This document shows positions 1 to 8,569 of a stretch of 64,000 nucleotides of DNA, one piece after another (position 1 is the first letter of the stretch; each line of letters begins with the position of its first letter). The notes beneath the pieces are model-generated. The model made no database searches. It was not told where the DNA came from and saw only the letters and a program-made list of their open reading frames with translations. Made by a program: the position numbers and the translations under genes. The stretch covers positions 682,001 to 746,000 of the forward strand of contig NZ_FOVN01000001.1 of the NCBI RefSeq assembly GCF_900115185.1. The letters are read 5' to 3'. The DNA is from Algorimicrobium echini (GTDB lineage Bacteria; Bacteroidota; Bacteroidia; Flavobacteriales; Flavobacteriaceae).

Positions 1-600
1 TAACTCTTCAAAGGTTCTTCCTAAAATATTTGCGGTATGGGTAATAGCTATTTCTCGTTCATTTTGAGTCAGCTTCTTTTTACCTAAAACAGCTTTTTCT
101 AACTTAACCCAGTCTCGTGTGGTACCGCCTGATTCATTAATTAAAACCCGTTTACTAATTTTATGCGACTCCACAAACATAAATGTCAAGTGAGTGAGTA
201 TATCATATATTTCTGATCGCCCTCTGGTAATTTCGATATTCATTTGTTCATCGTCTATACGATAACAATTTCTACGACGTTTTGGAGGAATAATAGGTTT
301 GAAATGTGAATTGCTATAACCTTCATCACTTGTTAGATTAATAAACATACATTCCTCTATACCTTGAGGTAGTCTATCTATAACATACAAAAGACCTTCT
401 AATTCAGCCTTTTCATCACCAATTGAGCCATAAATTTCTGGCCGTAAAAGTAACAAAGCCTCACGAAGTGTTTCACCTGAAACACCCATAGGCTTATAAA
501 AACCACGATTAAACAAATGTCTCATGGTAATGTACATTCTTTCTATTGCATTTGAACTCTCTTGAGCTCTCGTTCTAGCATGATGCTTTTTCTTATTCAT
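1..600 (-). CDS. Conserved hypothetical protein, C-terminus cut by window edge (DUF6909-like)
   Basis: The frame is open from an ATG at 600 through the left edge of the window, giving 200 residues without a stop. It begins MNKKKHHARTRAQESS and is rich in charged residues; it has no signal peptide or membrane segment, so a cytosolic location is likely. I recall very similar proteins across Flavobacteriia carrying the uncharacterised DUF6909 label, but I cannot confirm that assignment. It lies 28 bp downstream of the GH3-family gene on the same strand, and a good promoter sits inside that gene's 3' end. No function can be assigned from sequence. Confidence 0.8.
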   Translation of the reverse strand, partial: MNKKKHHARTRAQESSNAIERMYITMRHLFNRGFYKPMGVSGETLREALLLLRPEIYGSIGDEKAELEGLLYVIDRLPQGIEECMFINLTSDEGYSNSHFKPIIPPKRRRNCYRIDDEQMNIEITRGRSEIYDILTHLTFMFVESHKISKRVLINESGGTTRDWVKLEKAVLGKKKLTQNEREIAITHTANILGRTFEEL

Positions 601-617
601 TAAAATTGTTTAATTCC

Positions 618-646
618 CAAATATACTATTATTTAATCAAATTCAA
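618..646 (-). promoter_or_regulatory. Bacteroidota-type promoter for the partial gene at the left edge
   Basis: On the minus strand TTG (646-644) is followed after 18 bp by TATATTTG (625-618), matching the Bacteroidota -33 TTG / -7 TAnnTTTG pattern. The -7 element ends 17 nt before the ATG at 600. It overlaps the last codons of the GH3-family gene, so the downstream gene can be expressed separately. Confidence 0.55.
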
Positions 647-2131
647 ATCGTAGATTTTATCTGCAATTTTCCTATCGTTTGACAAGCGTGGCAATTTATT
701 CTGACCACCTAGTTTTCCAATAGATTTCATGTAATCTTGAAAACCATTTTTTTTGACCATGGTTATTTTTAAGGGTTGCAATACATTTCCCTTTATTAAA
801 TCGAAATAATAACTATTCTGATTTTGTAATGCCTGGTCAATTTTTACTGCCAATTCTGAAACGTCTGAAACTTCATTTTCAAACTCTATAAACCATTCAT
901 GAAATGGTAATCCAAATTCTGGTGTAATTTGAGGTGCTACAGTAAATTCGGAAATTTGAAAATCTGTTGCTTCTATGGCTTCTTTTAAGGCTTGCTCCAC
1001 CTCTTTACCTATTACATGTTCGCCAAAAGCTGAAATAAAATGTTTTATCCTGCCTGAAACAATTACACGATAAGGTTTTGTAGATGTAAACATTATCGTA
1101 TCACCAACATTATACGCCCAAAGTCCTGCGTTGGTTGAAATAACCATGACATAATTAACTCCAACTTGGACATCTTTAAGGGTTAATCTGGTTGGATTCT
1201 CATCAAAAAATGTATCAGCTGAAATAAATTCGTAAAAAATACCAGCATTTAATAGCAATAACATACCTTTTTCATCTTGCTTATATTGGTAGGCAAAAAA
1301 CCCTTCGCTTGCTGGATATAATTCAATACTATCTACTTTACGGCCTATTAAGTTTTCAAATTTGGCTCGATAAGGTTCATAATTAACACCTCCAAAAATA
1401 AAAAGGTTGAAGTTTTTAAAAACATCACCCACTTTTTGACCGGTTTTCTGTTGAATTTTCTCAAAATACATTTGAACCCAAGACGGAATTCCAGAGATAA
1501 CCGTCATATTTTCAGGAAGCGTTTCTTTAACAATGGCTTCTACCTTGGTTTCCCAATCTTCAATACAATTGGTTTCCCAAGAAGGCATGCGGTTTTTCTG
1601 AAGATATTGCGGAACAAAATGTGCTACAATTCCAGATAGTCGCCCCAATTGAATACCATTTTGCTCATGTAAAACTGGACTTCCTTGTAGAAATATCATT
1701 TTTCCCGATACAAATTGTGAATTTCCTGTTTCATGAATATAAGATAAAATAGCATTTCGCGCAGCAGTGACATGCGTTGGCATACTTTCCTTGGTTAACG
1801 GAATATATTTAGCACCAGATGTTGTGCCAGACGTTTTTGCAAAATACAATGGTTTTCCAGGCCATAACACATCTGGTTCTCCAGCAACAACGCGTTCTAC
1901 GTAGGGCTTCAAATCTTCGTAATCGCGAACAGGCACACGTTTTACAAAATCAGTATGATTATTAACACTAATAAAATCATGATCAGTTCCAAAGGCTGTA
2001 GAAGTTGCTTGGCTAATAAGCTCCTGAAACACATTTTCTTGAGTTTCAATAGGGTTATCAATCCACTGTTTTTCTTTTTTAATGATAAAACTTGCGAATG
2101 GTTTCGCTAATAGAGCCTTTAGTGAAAACAT
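629..2131 (-). CDS. GH3 family acyl-adenylating enzyme (auxin-responsive GH3-like)
   Basis: A 500-residue protein of the GH3 branch of adenylate-forming enzymes. In plants these activate a carboxylate as acyl-AMP and join it to an amino acid; the bacterial substrates are largely unknown. The nucleotide-binding loop TSGTTSGAK lies at residues 100-108, and the later stretches YPASEGFFAYQ (about 290) and GLWAYNVGDT (about 350) fit the conserved core. There is no signal peptide, so it should act in the cytosol. Its ATG overlaps the stop of the upstream M23 peptidase gene (TAATG), indicating translational coupling and hinting at an envelope-related product. The family assignment is firm; the substrate is unknown. 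Confidence 0.88.
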   Translation of the reverse strand: MFSLKALLAKPFASFIIKKEKQWIDNPIETQENVFQELISQATSTAFGTDHDFISVNNHTDFVKRVPVRDYEDLKPYVERVVAGEPDVLWPGKPLYFAKTSGTTSGAKYIPLTKESMPTHVTAARNAILSYIHETGNSQFVSGKMIFLQGSPVLHEQNGIQLGRLSGIVAHFVPQYLQKNRMPSWETNCIEDWETKVEAIVKETLPENMTVISGIPSWVQMYFEKIQQKTGQKVGDVFKNFNLFIFGGVNYEPYRAKFENLIGRKVDSIELYPASEGFFAYQYKQDEKGMLLLLNAGIFYEFISADTFFDENPTRLTLKDVQVGVNYVMVISTNAGLWAYNVGDTIMFTSTKPYRVIVSGRIKHFISAFGEHVIGKEVEQALKEAIEATDFQISEFTVAPQITPEFGLPFHEWFIEFENEVSDVSELAVKIDQALQNQNSYYFDLIKGNVLQPLKITMVKKNGFQDYMKSIGKLGGQNKLPRLSNDRKIADKIYDLNLIK

Positions 2132-3000
2132 TATTTGAAATCTATAAAATTAGTTGGGTTAATAGGGTATCCATCACTCCATAATTCAAAATGTAAATGT
2201 GGTCCCGTGGTAATAGAACCTGTGTTTCCAGTAGTAGCAATCACTTCGCCTGCCGTTACAATATCGCCTTGTGCTTTGGTAAGCATGGCATTATGTTTAT
2301 AAACTGAAATTAAACTCTGACTGTGTTCTAAAATAATAACATAGCCTGCTTCTGTTGTCCAATCTGCAAAAATTACAGTTCCATCTGCTGTTGCTTTAAC
2401 GGGTGTTCCTTTTTCTGCTATAATATCTACAGCAAAGTGTTTTTCTTTAACGTTATATTCTTGTGAAATATTTCCCGAAACTGGTGGAAACAATATAAAG
2501 CTGGAATTAAGTTTTGCCGATTCAAACAAATTATACTTATCCTCTTTTTTTACTTTTTCACGTAAAATAGAATCTTCTTTGGTTGGCGACAAATTAAATG
2601 TTTTGGCCTCTTGTCTGGTAGCTTCAATAATTGAATCTTTATTGAAATCTACTTTATCCACTTCACCGTAAAGCACTTTTTTTATAGAGGAAAAATATTG
2701 CTCATTTATAGCTATAACTTGCTGTAAGGAATCTGTTTTATAATTTAATTCTGTTGCTCGTTTTTTTAATGCCACAGACGAATAGCCTGGAATATATTCC
2801 CGTAAAGGCGTAAAAGCAATTAAAATAGTGGTAGCAACAATTAGGAAAATGGCCGATAATGATAGCAAAACAAACACATTTAGTCGTGTTAGCTTTAAGG
2901 AAATGCGCTCTTCAAAAGTATCCTCATTTAAAACAACTAAACGATACTTGTTGAGAAGTTTTTTGGTAAACTTTCTAGGTTTTTTCTTTTTATTAGCCAT
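2131..3000 (-). CDS. Membrane-anchored M23 (LytM-type) metallopeptidase
   Basis: A 289-residue protein with a basic cytosolic N-terminus (MANKKKKPRK), one membrane segment at about 41-63, a helical stalk, and a C-terminal peptidase M23 domain. The zinc-site motifs are intact: HFAVD (H188, D192) and GPHLHFE (H268, H270), so it is probably an active peptidoglycan endopeptidase. A GTG nine bases upstream would add MRP, but it falls inside the likely -7 element, so I chose the ATG at 3000. It is divergent from tatA and overlaps the GH3-family gene by one base. Confidence 0.92.
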   Translation of the reverse strand: MANKKKKPRKFTKKLLNKYRLVVLNEDTFEERISLKLTRLNVFVLLSLSAIFLIVATTILIAFTPLREYIPGYSSVALKKRATELNYKTDSLQQVIAINEQYFSSIKKVLYGEVDKVDFNKDSIIEATRQEAKTFNLSPTKEDSILREKVKKEDKYNLFESAKLNSSFILFPPVSGNISQEYNVKEKHFAVDIIAEKGTPVKATADGTVIFADWTTEAGYVIILEHSQSLISVYKHNAMLTKAQGDIVTAGEVIATTGNTGSITTGPHLHFELWSDGYPINPTNFIDFK

Positions 3001-3008
3001 AGGTCTCA

Positions 3009-3016
3009 CAAAATTA
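3009..3016 (-). promoter_or_regulatory. Promoter -7 element for the M23 peptidase gene
   Basis: TAATTTTG on the minus strand matches TAnnTTTG and ends 8 nt before the ATG at 3000. A TTG lies 15 bp upstream, slightly closer than the usual spacing. Confidence 0.4.
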
Positions 3017-3091
3017 ATTAAAAATATGGCACAATCGTATTTAGTTCATGCTAAAGTTGGTGTTAAAACGTTTATATTAAACTTTAATTAT

Positions 3092-3099
3092 TAACTTTG
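3092..3099 (+). promoter_or_regulatory. Promoter -7 element for tatA
   Basis: TAACTTTG matches TAnnTTTG and lies 19 nt before the tatA ATG. I see no TTG at the expected -33 distance. Confidence 0.4.
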
Positions 3100-3118
3100 C
3101 ACTTTAAAATAACATACA

Positions 3119-3295
3119 ATGATTTCATTAAGTATATTTTTAGCCCCAGGACCATGGCAAATTGTTTTAATTGTCGTGATTGTTTTACTGTTATTTGGCG
3201 GTAAAAAAATTCCTGAATTAATGCGTGGTTTAGGTAGCGGAATTAAAGAATTTAAGGATGCTAGCAAGGAAGAAGAAACTGATAAAAAAGAATAA
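3119..3295 (+). CDS. tatA: Sec-independent protein translocase subunit TatA
   Basis: A 58-residue ORF starting [16 protein letters not shown]. It has the TatA/E architecture: a short periplasmic N-terminus, one transmembrane helix (about residues 13-26), the FGGKKIPEL hinge, an amphipathic helix ([14 protein letters not shown]) and an acidic/lysine-rich tail. TatA oligomers form the pore that exports folded twin-arginine substrates. The length is short, but Bacteroidota TatA proteins commonly are. It stands alone, divergent from the M23 peptidase, and is followed by a strong terminator. No tatC is visible in this window. Confidence 0.93.
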   Translation: MISLSIFLAPGPWQIVLIVVIVLLLFGGKKIPELMRGLGSGIKEFKDASKEEETDKKE

Positions 3296-3312
3296 TCTTT
3301 TTTAGTACATAC

Positions 3313-3349
3313 AAAAAAACCCAACCTTGTTACAAGGTTGGGTTTTTTT
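3313..3349. terminator. Bidirectional intrinsic terminator between tatA and the DUF4837 gene
   Basis: Perfect stem CCCAACCTT/AAGGTTGGG with a 5-nt loop, flanked by an A-run on the left and a T-run on the right, so it can terminate convergent transcription from both sides. Confidence 0.9.
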
Positions 3350-3372
3350 GTTTCTTAATAGAGGGTTAGATA

Positions 3373-4350
3373 CTACTGGAAATCTATAGATTTAATAATA
3401 GCTTCCAACTCAAACATATAATCACGTTTACTAACCGATGGTGCAAAGGCAAAACCTTCAACTACTAGAAGACGGTTATTAGCTTTATCATCAATAACAT
3501 AGTTAACAAATGGTCCAGACATAAATGCATTTTTAACATCCCAAATTCCTCGTGTTTCAATGGCTAGCTTATCATCAATTGTTGTTTTAGCTAAAAAAGG
3601 CGTATAAGCATCTTCTGTAATCATAAATGAACCATCCAAAGGACCAGGAATATGTGTTTTTCCAATAGAATCTCTCATTTTTATAATTTGCCCTACAACA
3701 CTATCATTGTCTTTAATACTCCCATAAGGCAATTCATATAATAAGAGATTTGTAGTTCCTGTTGTAATATCTTTACGAATCCAGTAAAATTTACCGTCTT
3801 CCGTAGCAATTCTATAGGCCGAAGGGAATTTTATAGATATTCCTAAATTCTCTTTAATAGTATTATTGTTATGAACAGATAATTGAATCCGTCTTTGTTG
3901 CTCTTTTATTTCTTCATTTTTTAAAGCCATTACAATTTGATCTGCATTTTCGGTTAACTGTTTAGAAATATCTTCTTCTGTATTCCCTGTAACAACCACT
4001 ACACGTTGTGGTTTTGCAAATAAATTTTTTGCAACTTTAACCTTTGCAGAATCGCTCTTTTCAATTTTCAACACAATTCGACTTTGTTGGGCGAAACCTG
4101 TAAAAACTACTGGAGGGATCTGACTTAATATAAAAAGCGGTTCATCTTGAGGTAAACCATGAACAGGTGCAGCCAAAATACTCCTAATGGTTTCTCCTAC
4201 TTCACCTTCCCATAAATCGTTGTCAATAACAACTGATAAATTATTAATCTTACCTGAAGATTGTGATATTAACCGTTGATTAGAAGATTTACTGTCGTTA
4301 CACGACGTCATTATTACGAATGACAGGATAAGAAGTAGAATTTTTTGCAT
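3373..4350 (-). CDS. DUF4837 family lipoprotein
   Basis: A 325-residue protein with a lipoprotein signal (MQKILLLILSFVIMTSCNDS; lipobox Cys at residue 17). The remainder matches my recollection of the DUF4837 family, restricted to Bacteroidota and of unknown function. No catalytic motif stands out. It is the last gene of the minus-strand run pgk, lytic transglycosylase, DUF4837, starting 23 bp after the transglycosylase stop, so a role linked to cell-wall turnover is a reasonable inference from context only. Confidence 0.85.
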   Translation of the reverse strand: MQKILLLILSFVIMTSCNDSKSSNQRLISQSSGKINNLSVVIDNDLWEGEVGETIRSILAAPVHGLPQDEPLFILSQIPPVVFTGFAQQSRIVLKIEKSDSAKVKVAKNLFAKPQRVVVVTGNTEEDISKQLTENADQIVMALKNEEIKEQQRRIQLSVHNNNTIKENLGISIKFPSAYRIATEDGKFYWIRKDITTGTTNLLLYELPYGSIKDNDSVVGQIIKMRDSIGKTHIPGPLDGSFMITEDAYTPFLAKTTIDDKLAIETRGIWDVKNAFMSGPFVNYVIDDKANNRLLVVEGFAFAPSVSKRDYMFELEAIIKSIDFQ

Positions 4351-4373
4351 GATGATAAAAAAATTTAAGTGAT

Positions 4374-5960
4374 TTAACCCTTGGAAAGTTTTAATTTCAT
4401 TCCAGGTTTTAAATTATTACCGCTAATATCGTTCCAATCTCGAATATTTTGAACAGAAACACCTGGAAATTTTTGTGAAATACTCCAAAGCGAATCTCCA
4501 CTCTTTACAATATAGGTGCTAGGCGTTGATTGTGAACTGGTTGCACTACTTGATTTTGCTACAGGATTTCTTGGGTAAATTGTTAAACGTTGGCCAATAC
4601 GTAAGTTATTACTTCGCAAACCATTCCATTGTTTTATTTGACTAACCCGAACACCATATTTCCTGGCTATTAACCCTAAATAATCGCCAGATTTAACCCG
4701 ATAACGAACCTTACTTTCACTTTCAAAAAACTGTGGTAATGGCTTCTCTCGTTCATCAAATTCTGCTTTGGCTGCGGCATATATAGTACTTTCGTTGGTT
4801 ACAAAGGTACCAACTGCTGTTAGTGGTAAACGCAAAGCATAATTTTCATCTGCAATAAATGGTATAATATCTAGTTTATACGATGGGTTTAAAAACTGTA
4901 ACTCTTCCATATGAACACCTGTGGCTTCAGAAACTTGATCTAAAGTTATCATTTGCTTAACCCGAATAGTATCTGTTTCAAAATGATGAAATGCTGGTTT
5001 TTCAGCAATTAATCCATGTTCTTCAGCATATTCAAAAATATACATTGTCGCCAAAAAAGCAGGCAGGTAGCCAGCTGTTTCACGTGGAAGATTATGACGG
5101 ATATTCCAATAATTTTCATATCCTCCAGAACGTCTTATGGCTTTTAAAACATTTCCTGGTCCAGAATTATAAGCGGCTAATGCTAAATCCCAGTCGCCAA
5201 ACATAGAGTATAACGCAGCCAAATATTTAGCAGCGGCTTTAGTAGATTTAATAGGATCGCTTCGTTCATCAACATAACTACTTACGTTTAAACCGTATTC
5301 TTTTCCTGTTGCAAACATAAACTGCCACAAACCTGTTGCGCCAACACGCGATCTAGCTCGTGGTTTTAAAGCCGATTCTACAATGGCCAAATATTTAACC
5401 TCCAAAGGTACATCTTGTGCATCAAGCTCTTGCTCAAACATCGGAAAATAAAAATAACTCAATCCCATGAGACGCTCAAAGTAGCCACGTCTATTTTTTA
5501 AAAAAGATTTAATTACACTTTCTAAAGACGGGTTGTAGGCAATATTAAATGGTGTTTTAGCATTTAGCTTCTCCAACCTAGCTTTTAGTGTATCTGTTGG
5601 TAAATCAGGGTAGTAAACTTCTTTATAATCTAATTCAGAAATAGCGTTATAAAGCGTATCATATAAAGCATTACTGTATAATTCTTCTCGCCATTTTTCA
5701 TCTAGCTCAGCAGTAAAATCTAGATCTTTAAGCGATTTCATATCTACTGAATCGGGTGCTATCTCTATCTCTTTCTTATAAAACTTCTGACCATCAATAA
5801 TGGTATCTACCTCATACGATTCGCCTGCAATTAATTGTTCTTCCGGAATATGAGTTTTAATAACTTTTTTCGGAATAGAATCTTGCGCATGCGTCATACC
5901 TACAGTAAAAATTACTGTAAATAAGCTGAAGCACAATGTATGTTTGGTTATAAAATTCAC
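4374..5960 (-). CDS. Lytic transglycosylase with two LysM domains (MltD-like)
   Basis: A 528-residue periplasmic murein hydrolase. There is an N-terminal signal peptide ending near THAQ (residue 26). The SLT domain spans about 150-310, with catalytic Glu195 in the IVESALKPRARS motif, followed by GATGLWQFM and AAYNSGPGNV. Two LysM peptidoglycan-binding modules begin at about 422 (YRVKSGDYLGLIA) and 484 (YIVKSGDSLWSIS). The enzyme cleaves the MurNAc-GlcNAc bond forming 1,6-anhydroMurNAc. It starts 39 bp after pgk on the same strand, and the two are probably co-transcribed. Confidence 0.95.
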   Translation of the reverse strand: MNFITKHTLCFSLFTVIFTVGMTHAQDSIPKKVIKTHIPEEQLIAGESYEVDTIIDGQKFYKKEIEIAPDSVDMKSLKDLDFTAELDEKWREELYSNALYDTLYNAISELDYKEVYYPDLPTDTLKARLEKLNAKTPFNIAYNPSLESVIKSFLKNRRGYFERLMGLSYFYFPMFEQELDAQDVPLEVKYLAIVESALKPRARSRVGATGLWQFMFATGKEYGLNVSSYVDERSDPIKSTKAAAKYLAALYSMFGDWDLALAAYNSGPGNVLKAIRRSGGYENYWNIRHNLPRETAGYLPAFLATMYIFEYAEEHGLIAEKPAFHHFETDTIRVKQMITLDQVSEATGVHMEELQFLNPSYKLDIIPFIADENYALRLPLTAVGTFVTNESTIYAAAKAEFDEREKPLPQFFESESKVRYRVKSGDYLGLIARKYGVRVSQIKQWNGLRSNNLRIGQRLTIYPRNPVAKSSSATSSQSTPSTYIVKSGDSLWSISQKFPGVSVQNIRDWNDISGNNLKPGMKLKLSKG

Positions 5961-5999
5961 GTATTTAGGTTTTTAAAATTTGGGGTTTCTAACAATAGA

Positions 6000-7187
6000 C
6001 TATTCTAAAATAGCAGCAATTCCAGGAAGGGTTTTCCCTTCCAGGCTTTCCAACATAGCACCACCTCCTGTACTAACATAACTAACCTGATCTTCAAAAC
6101 CAAATTGTTTTACGGCTGCTACGGAATCGCCTCCTCCTACTAACGAGAAAGCGCCTGCTTTTGTTGCCTCGGCTATGGCATAACCCAGTGCTATAGTACC
6201 TTTTGCAAAGTTTGGCATTTCAAAAACTCCTAGAGGTCCATTCCACAGTATGGTTTTGGACTCTTTAATAACTTGTGCAAATTTTTCTTCTGTAACAGGG
6301 CCAACATCTAATCCCATCCAACCTTCTGGAATGTTATTCACCTCACAGGTATTGGTATGCGCATTATTATCAAAAGCATCAGCAATTATAGCATCTACCG
6401 GTAAATGTACTTGAACCTCTTTTTCTTTAGCTTTCTTTAATATAGTATTTGCAAGTTCCAACTTGTCATCTTCTACTAAAGAGTTTCCTATGTTACCACC
6501 TTGCGCTTTTATAAAAGTAAATGTCATGCCACCACCAATAATTAAATGATCTATTTTATCCAAGATGTTATCTATAATACTAATCTTACTTGACACCTTG
6601 GCACCTCCTAAAATAGCACATACAGGCTTTTCACCAGTATTCATTACCTTTTCTATACTTTTAATTTCTTGAGCCAATAAATATCCAAAACACTTATTTT
6701 CAGGAAAAAATTGTGCTACAATAGTTGTAGATGCATGTGCTCTATGAGCTGTACCAAAAGCATCATTTACATAAATATCTCCTAATTTAGCTAATTGTTT
6801 CGCAAAAGCCTCGTTTCCAGCTGTTTCTTCTTCGTGAAAACGCAAATTTTCTAATAAAATTATTTGCCCTGGTTCTAATTTATTAACCTCATTTTCGGCT
6901 TTTTCACCTACACAACTAGGAACAAATTTCACTTCAACACCTAAAATATCTTCTACTTTTTCAGCAATGTGACTTAAAGAAAATTTATCTTCAACTCCTT
7001 TCGGTCTTCCTAAATGCGACATTAGCACGCAGCTTCCTCCATCTTCAAGAATTTTAATAATAGTAGGTTTTGCAGCAAGAATACGAGTGGTATCACCTAC
7101 TTGTAAATTTTCATCTAAAGGCACATTAAAATCGACACGAACAAGCGCTTTTTTGTTTTCAAAATTAAAATCGTCTATTGTTTTCAT
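6000..7187 (-). CDS. pgk: Phosphoglycerate kinase
   Basis: A 395-residue glycolytic enzyme interconverting 1,3-bisphosphoglycerate + ADP and 3-phosphoglycerate + ATP in the cytosol. The family signature [11 protein letters not shown] is at about 16-26, followed by SHLGRPKG (about 58-65), [13 protein letters not shown] and the C-terminal nucleotide-site glycines GGGDSVAAV. The length is typical. It is the first gene of a three-gene minus-strand run and lies divergent from holB across a 186-bp gap in which I find no clear promoter motif for pgk. Confidence 0.98.
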   Translation of the reverse strand: MKTIDDFNFENKKALVRVDFNVPLDENLQVGDTTRILAAKPTIIKILEDGGSCVLMSHLGRPKGVEDKFSLSHIAEKVEDILGVEVKFVPSCVGEKAENEVNKLEPGQIILLENLRFHEEETAGNEAFAKQLAKLGDIYVNDAFGTAHRAHASTTIVAQFFPENKCFGYLLAQEIKSIEKVMNTGEKPVCAILGGAKVSSKISIIDNILDKIDHLIIGGGMTFTFIKAQGGNIGNSLVEDDKLELANTILKKAKEKEVQVHLPVDAIIADAFDNNAHTNTCEVNNIPEGWMGLDVGPVTEEKFAQVIKESKTILWNGPLGVFEMPNFAKGTIALGYAIAEATKAGAFSLVGGGDSVAAVKQFGFEDQVSYVSTGGGAMLESLEGKTLPGIAAILE

Positions 7188-7361
7188 ATTGCTATTACGG
7201 TAAAAATTTTTAGGTTCAAACTTGATTAATTATCACAGATTCACAAATATATATTTTTCAGTCCATATTGGCTTAATTTTTAAACTTACTTTAATAGTAA
7301 TCAAAGTAACAACAGGCCGTTTCTTTTAAAATATGCTCCTTAAAAAATGAAAAAAAATATG

Positions 7362-7369
7362 TAGGTTTG
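7362..7369 (+). promoter_or_regulatory. Promoter -7 element abutting the holB start
   Basis: TAGGTTTG matches TAnnTTTG and ends only 4 nt before the ATG at 7374, implying a leaderless or near-leaderless transcript. No -33 TTG is evident. Confidence 0.45.
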
Positions 7370-7373
7370 CTAT

Positions 7374-8528
7374 ATGCTATTTAGTGAAATTCTAGGTCAG
7401 GAACATATTAAAAATCATTTAACACAAAGTGCTGATAACGGCCGAATTCCGCATGCGCAATTGTTTGTAGGACCTGAAGGTTCAGGCACCTTACCCATGG
7501 CTATAGCTTATGCGCAATACATACTTTGTAATAATACGCAAAGCGAAAACACTACAGGTAATGAGTCGTGTAATTTAAAGTTTAAAAATTTTGGTCATCC
7601 CGATTTACATTTTGCCTTTCCAGTAGCCGCAAATCAAAAAATTAAAAAACATCCAATTTCTAGTCATTTTTTAGAGGAATGGCGCGAATTATTAACCCAA
7701 CAGCCGTACGGTAATTTATTTGACTGGTATAAAAAATTAGGTGTTGAAAATAAGCAAGGGCGTATAGGTGTTGATGAAGCTCATGAAATTGTAAAAGACT
7801 TAACGCTAAAATCTTATGAAGGAGGCTTTAAAGTTACCATTATTTGGATGGCTGAAAAAATGAATACCGAAGCTGCCAATAAATTGCTAAAACTAATTGA
7901 AGAGCCTCCTAATAAAACCATTTTTATTTTAATTGTTGAAGATGAAGAACAGCTAATTGGCACTATCCGATCCCGATGTCAAGTGTTACATTTTCCACCA
8001 CTACCTGAAGATGTTATTACAGAAGGCTTAATAAATAGCTATCAAATTGAAGCCAGCATTGCGGCAAAAATAGCCCATCAAGCACATGGAAATTATAATA
8101 AAGCTTGTGATTTGGTTTACCACGATAGCGAAGATACGCAATTTGAAACCTGGTTTATTTTCTGGATTCGTAGTGCTTTTAAAGCCAAGGGTAATAAAGC
8201 GGCTATTCATGATTTAATTTCGTGGAGCGAAGATATTGCCAAAACAGGGCGCGAAACGCAAAAACAATTTTTACAATTTTGTTTAAATTTTTTCCGTCAG
8301 GCCATGTTGCTAAATTATGGTGCGCAAGATTTGGTGTTTTTAGAGCCTAAAACAGACGGTTTTAAATTAGAGAATTTTGCTCCTTTTGTCCATGGTAATA
8401 ATATTCTGGATATTTCCAATGAAATACAAGACGCCATTTATCATATTGAACGCAACGGTAACGCTAAAATTATACTAACTGATTTATCCATAAAACTTAC
8501 CCGTTTATTACATAAAAAAGCCAGCTAA
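7374..8528 (+). CDS. holB: DNA polymerase III delta' subunit (clamp loader)
   Basis: A 384-residue AAA+ clamp-loader subunit. The N-terminus (FSEILGQEHIKNHL, then HAQLFVGPEGSGT) is the delta' hallmark. The P-loop is degenerate, GPEGSGTLP without the Walker A lysine, as expected for a non-hydrolysing delta'. The sensor-1/SRC motif is present (IRSRCQ, about residue 200), and ANKLLKLIEEPP precedes it. Within the replisome delta' helps load the beta clamp on DNA. It is monocistronic on the plus strand between two minus-strand clusters. Confidence 0.92.
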   Translation: MLFSEILGQEHIKNHLTQSADNGRIPHAQLFVGPEGSGTLPMAIAYAQYILCNNTQSENTTGNESCNLKFKNFGHPDLHFAFPVAANQKIKKHPISSHFLEEWRELLTQQPYGNLFDWYKKLGVENKQGRIGVDEAHEIVKDLTLKSYEGGFKVTIIWMAEKMNTEAANKLLKLIEEPPNKTIFILIVEDEEQLIGTIRSRCQVLHFPPLPEDVITEGLINSYQIEASIAAKIAHQAHGNYNKACDLVYHDSEDTQFETWFIFWIRSAFKAKGNKAAIHDLISWSEDIAKTGRETQKQFLQFCLNFFRQAMLLNYGAQDLVFLEPKTDGFKLENFAPFVHGNNILDISNEIQDAIYHIERNGNAKIILTDLSIKLTRLLHKKAS

Positions 8529-8543
8529 ATAAATAACTGGCTT
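8518..8543 (-). terminator. Terminator of the ompH-like gene embedded in the holB tail
   Basis: Stem AAGCCAG/CTGGCTT with a 12-nt loop. Read on the minus strand it is followed directly by a T-run, so it fits termination of the ompH-like gene. The distal arm lies in the last holB codons. Confidence 0.6.
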
Positions 8544-8569
8544 ATAAACTTTATTTTTTTATGTAAAGC

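Noticed and set aside
3091-3324. Antisense 77-residue frame over tatA
   Set aside because: It lies opposite the clear TatA protein and runs into the terminator stem.
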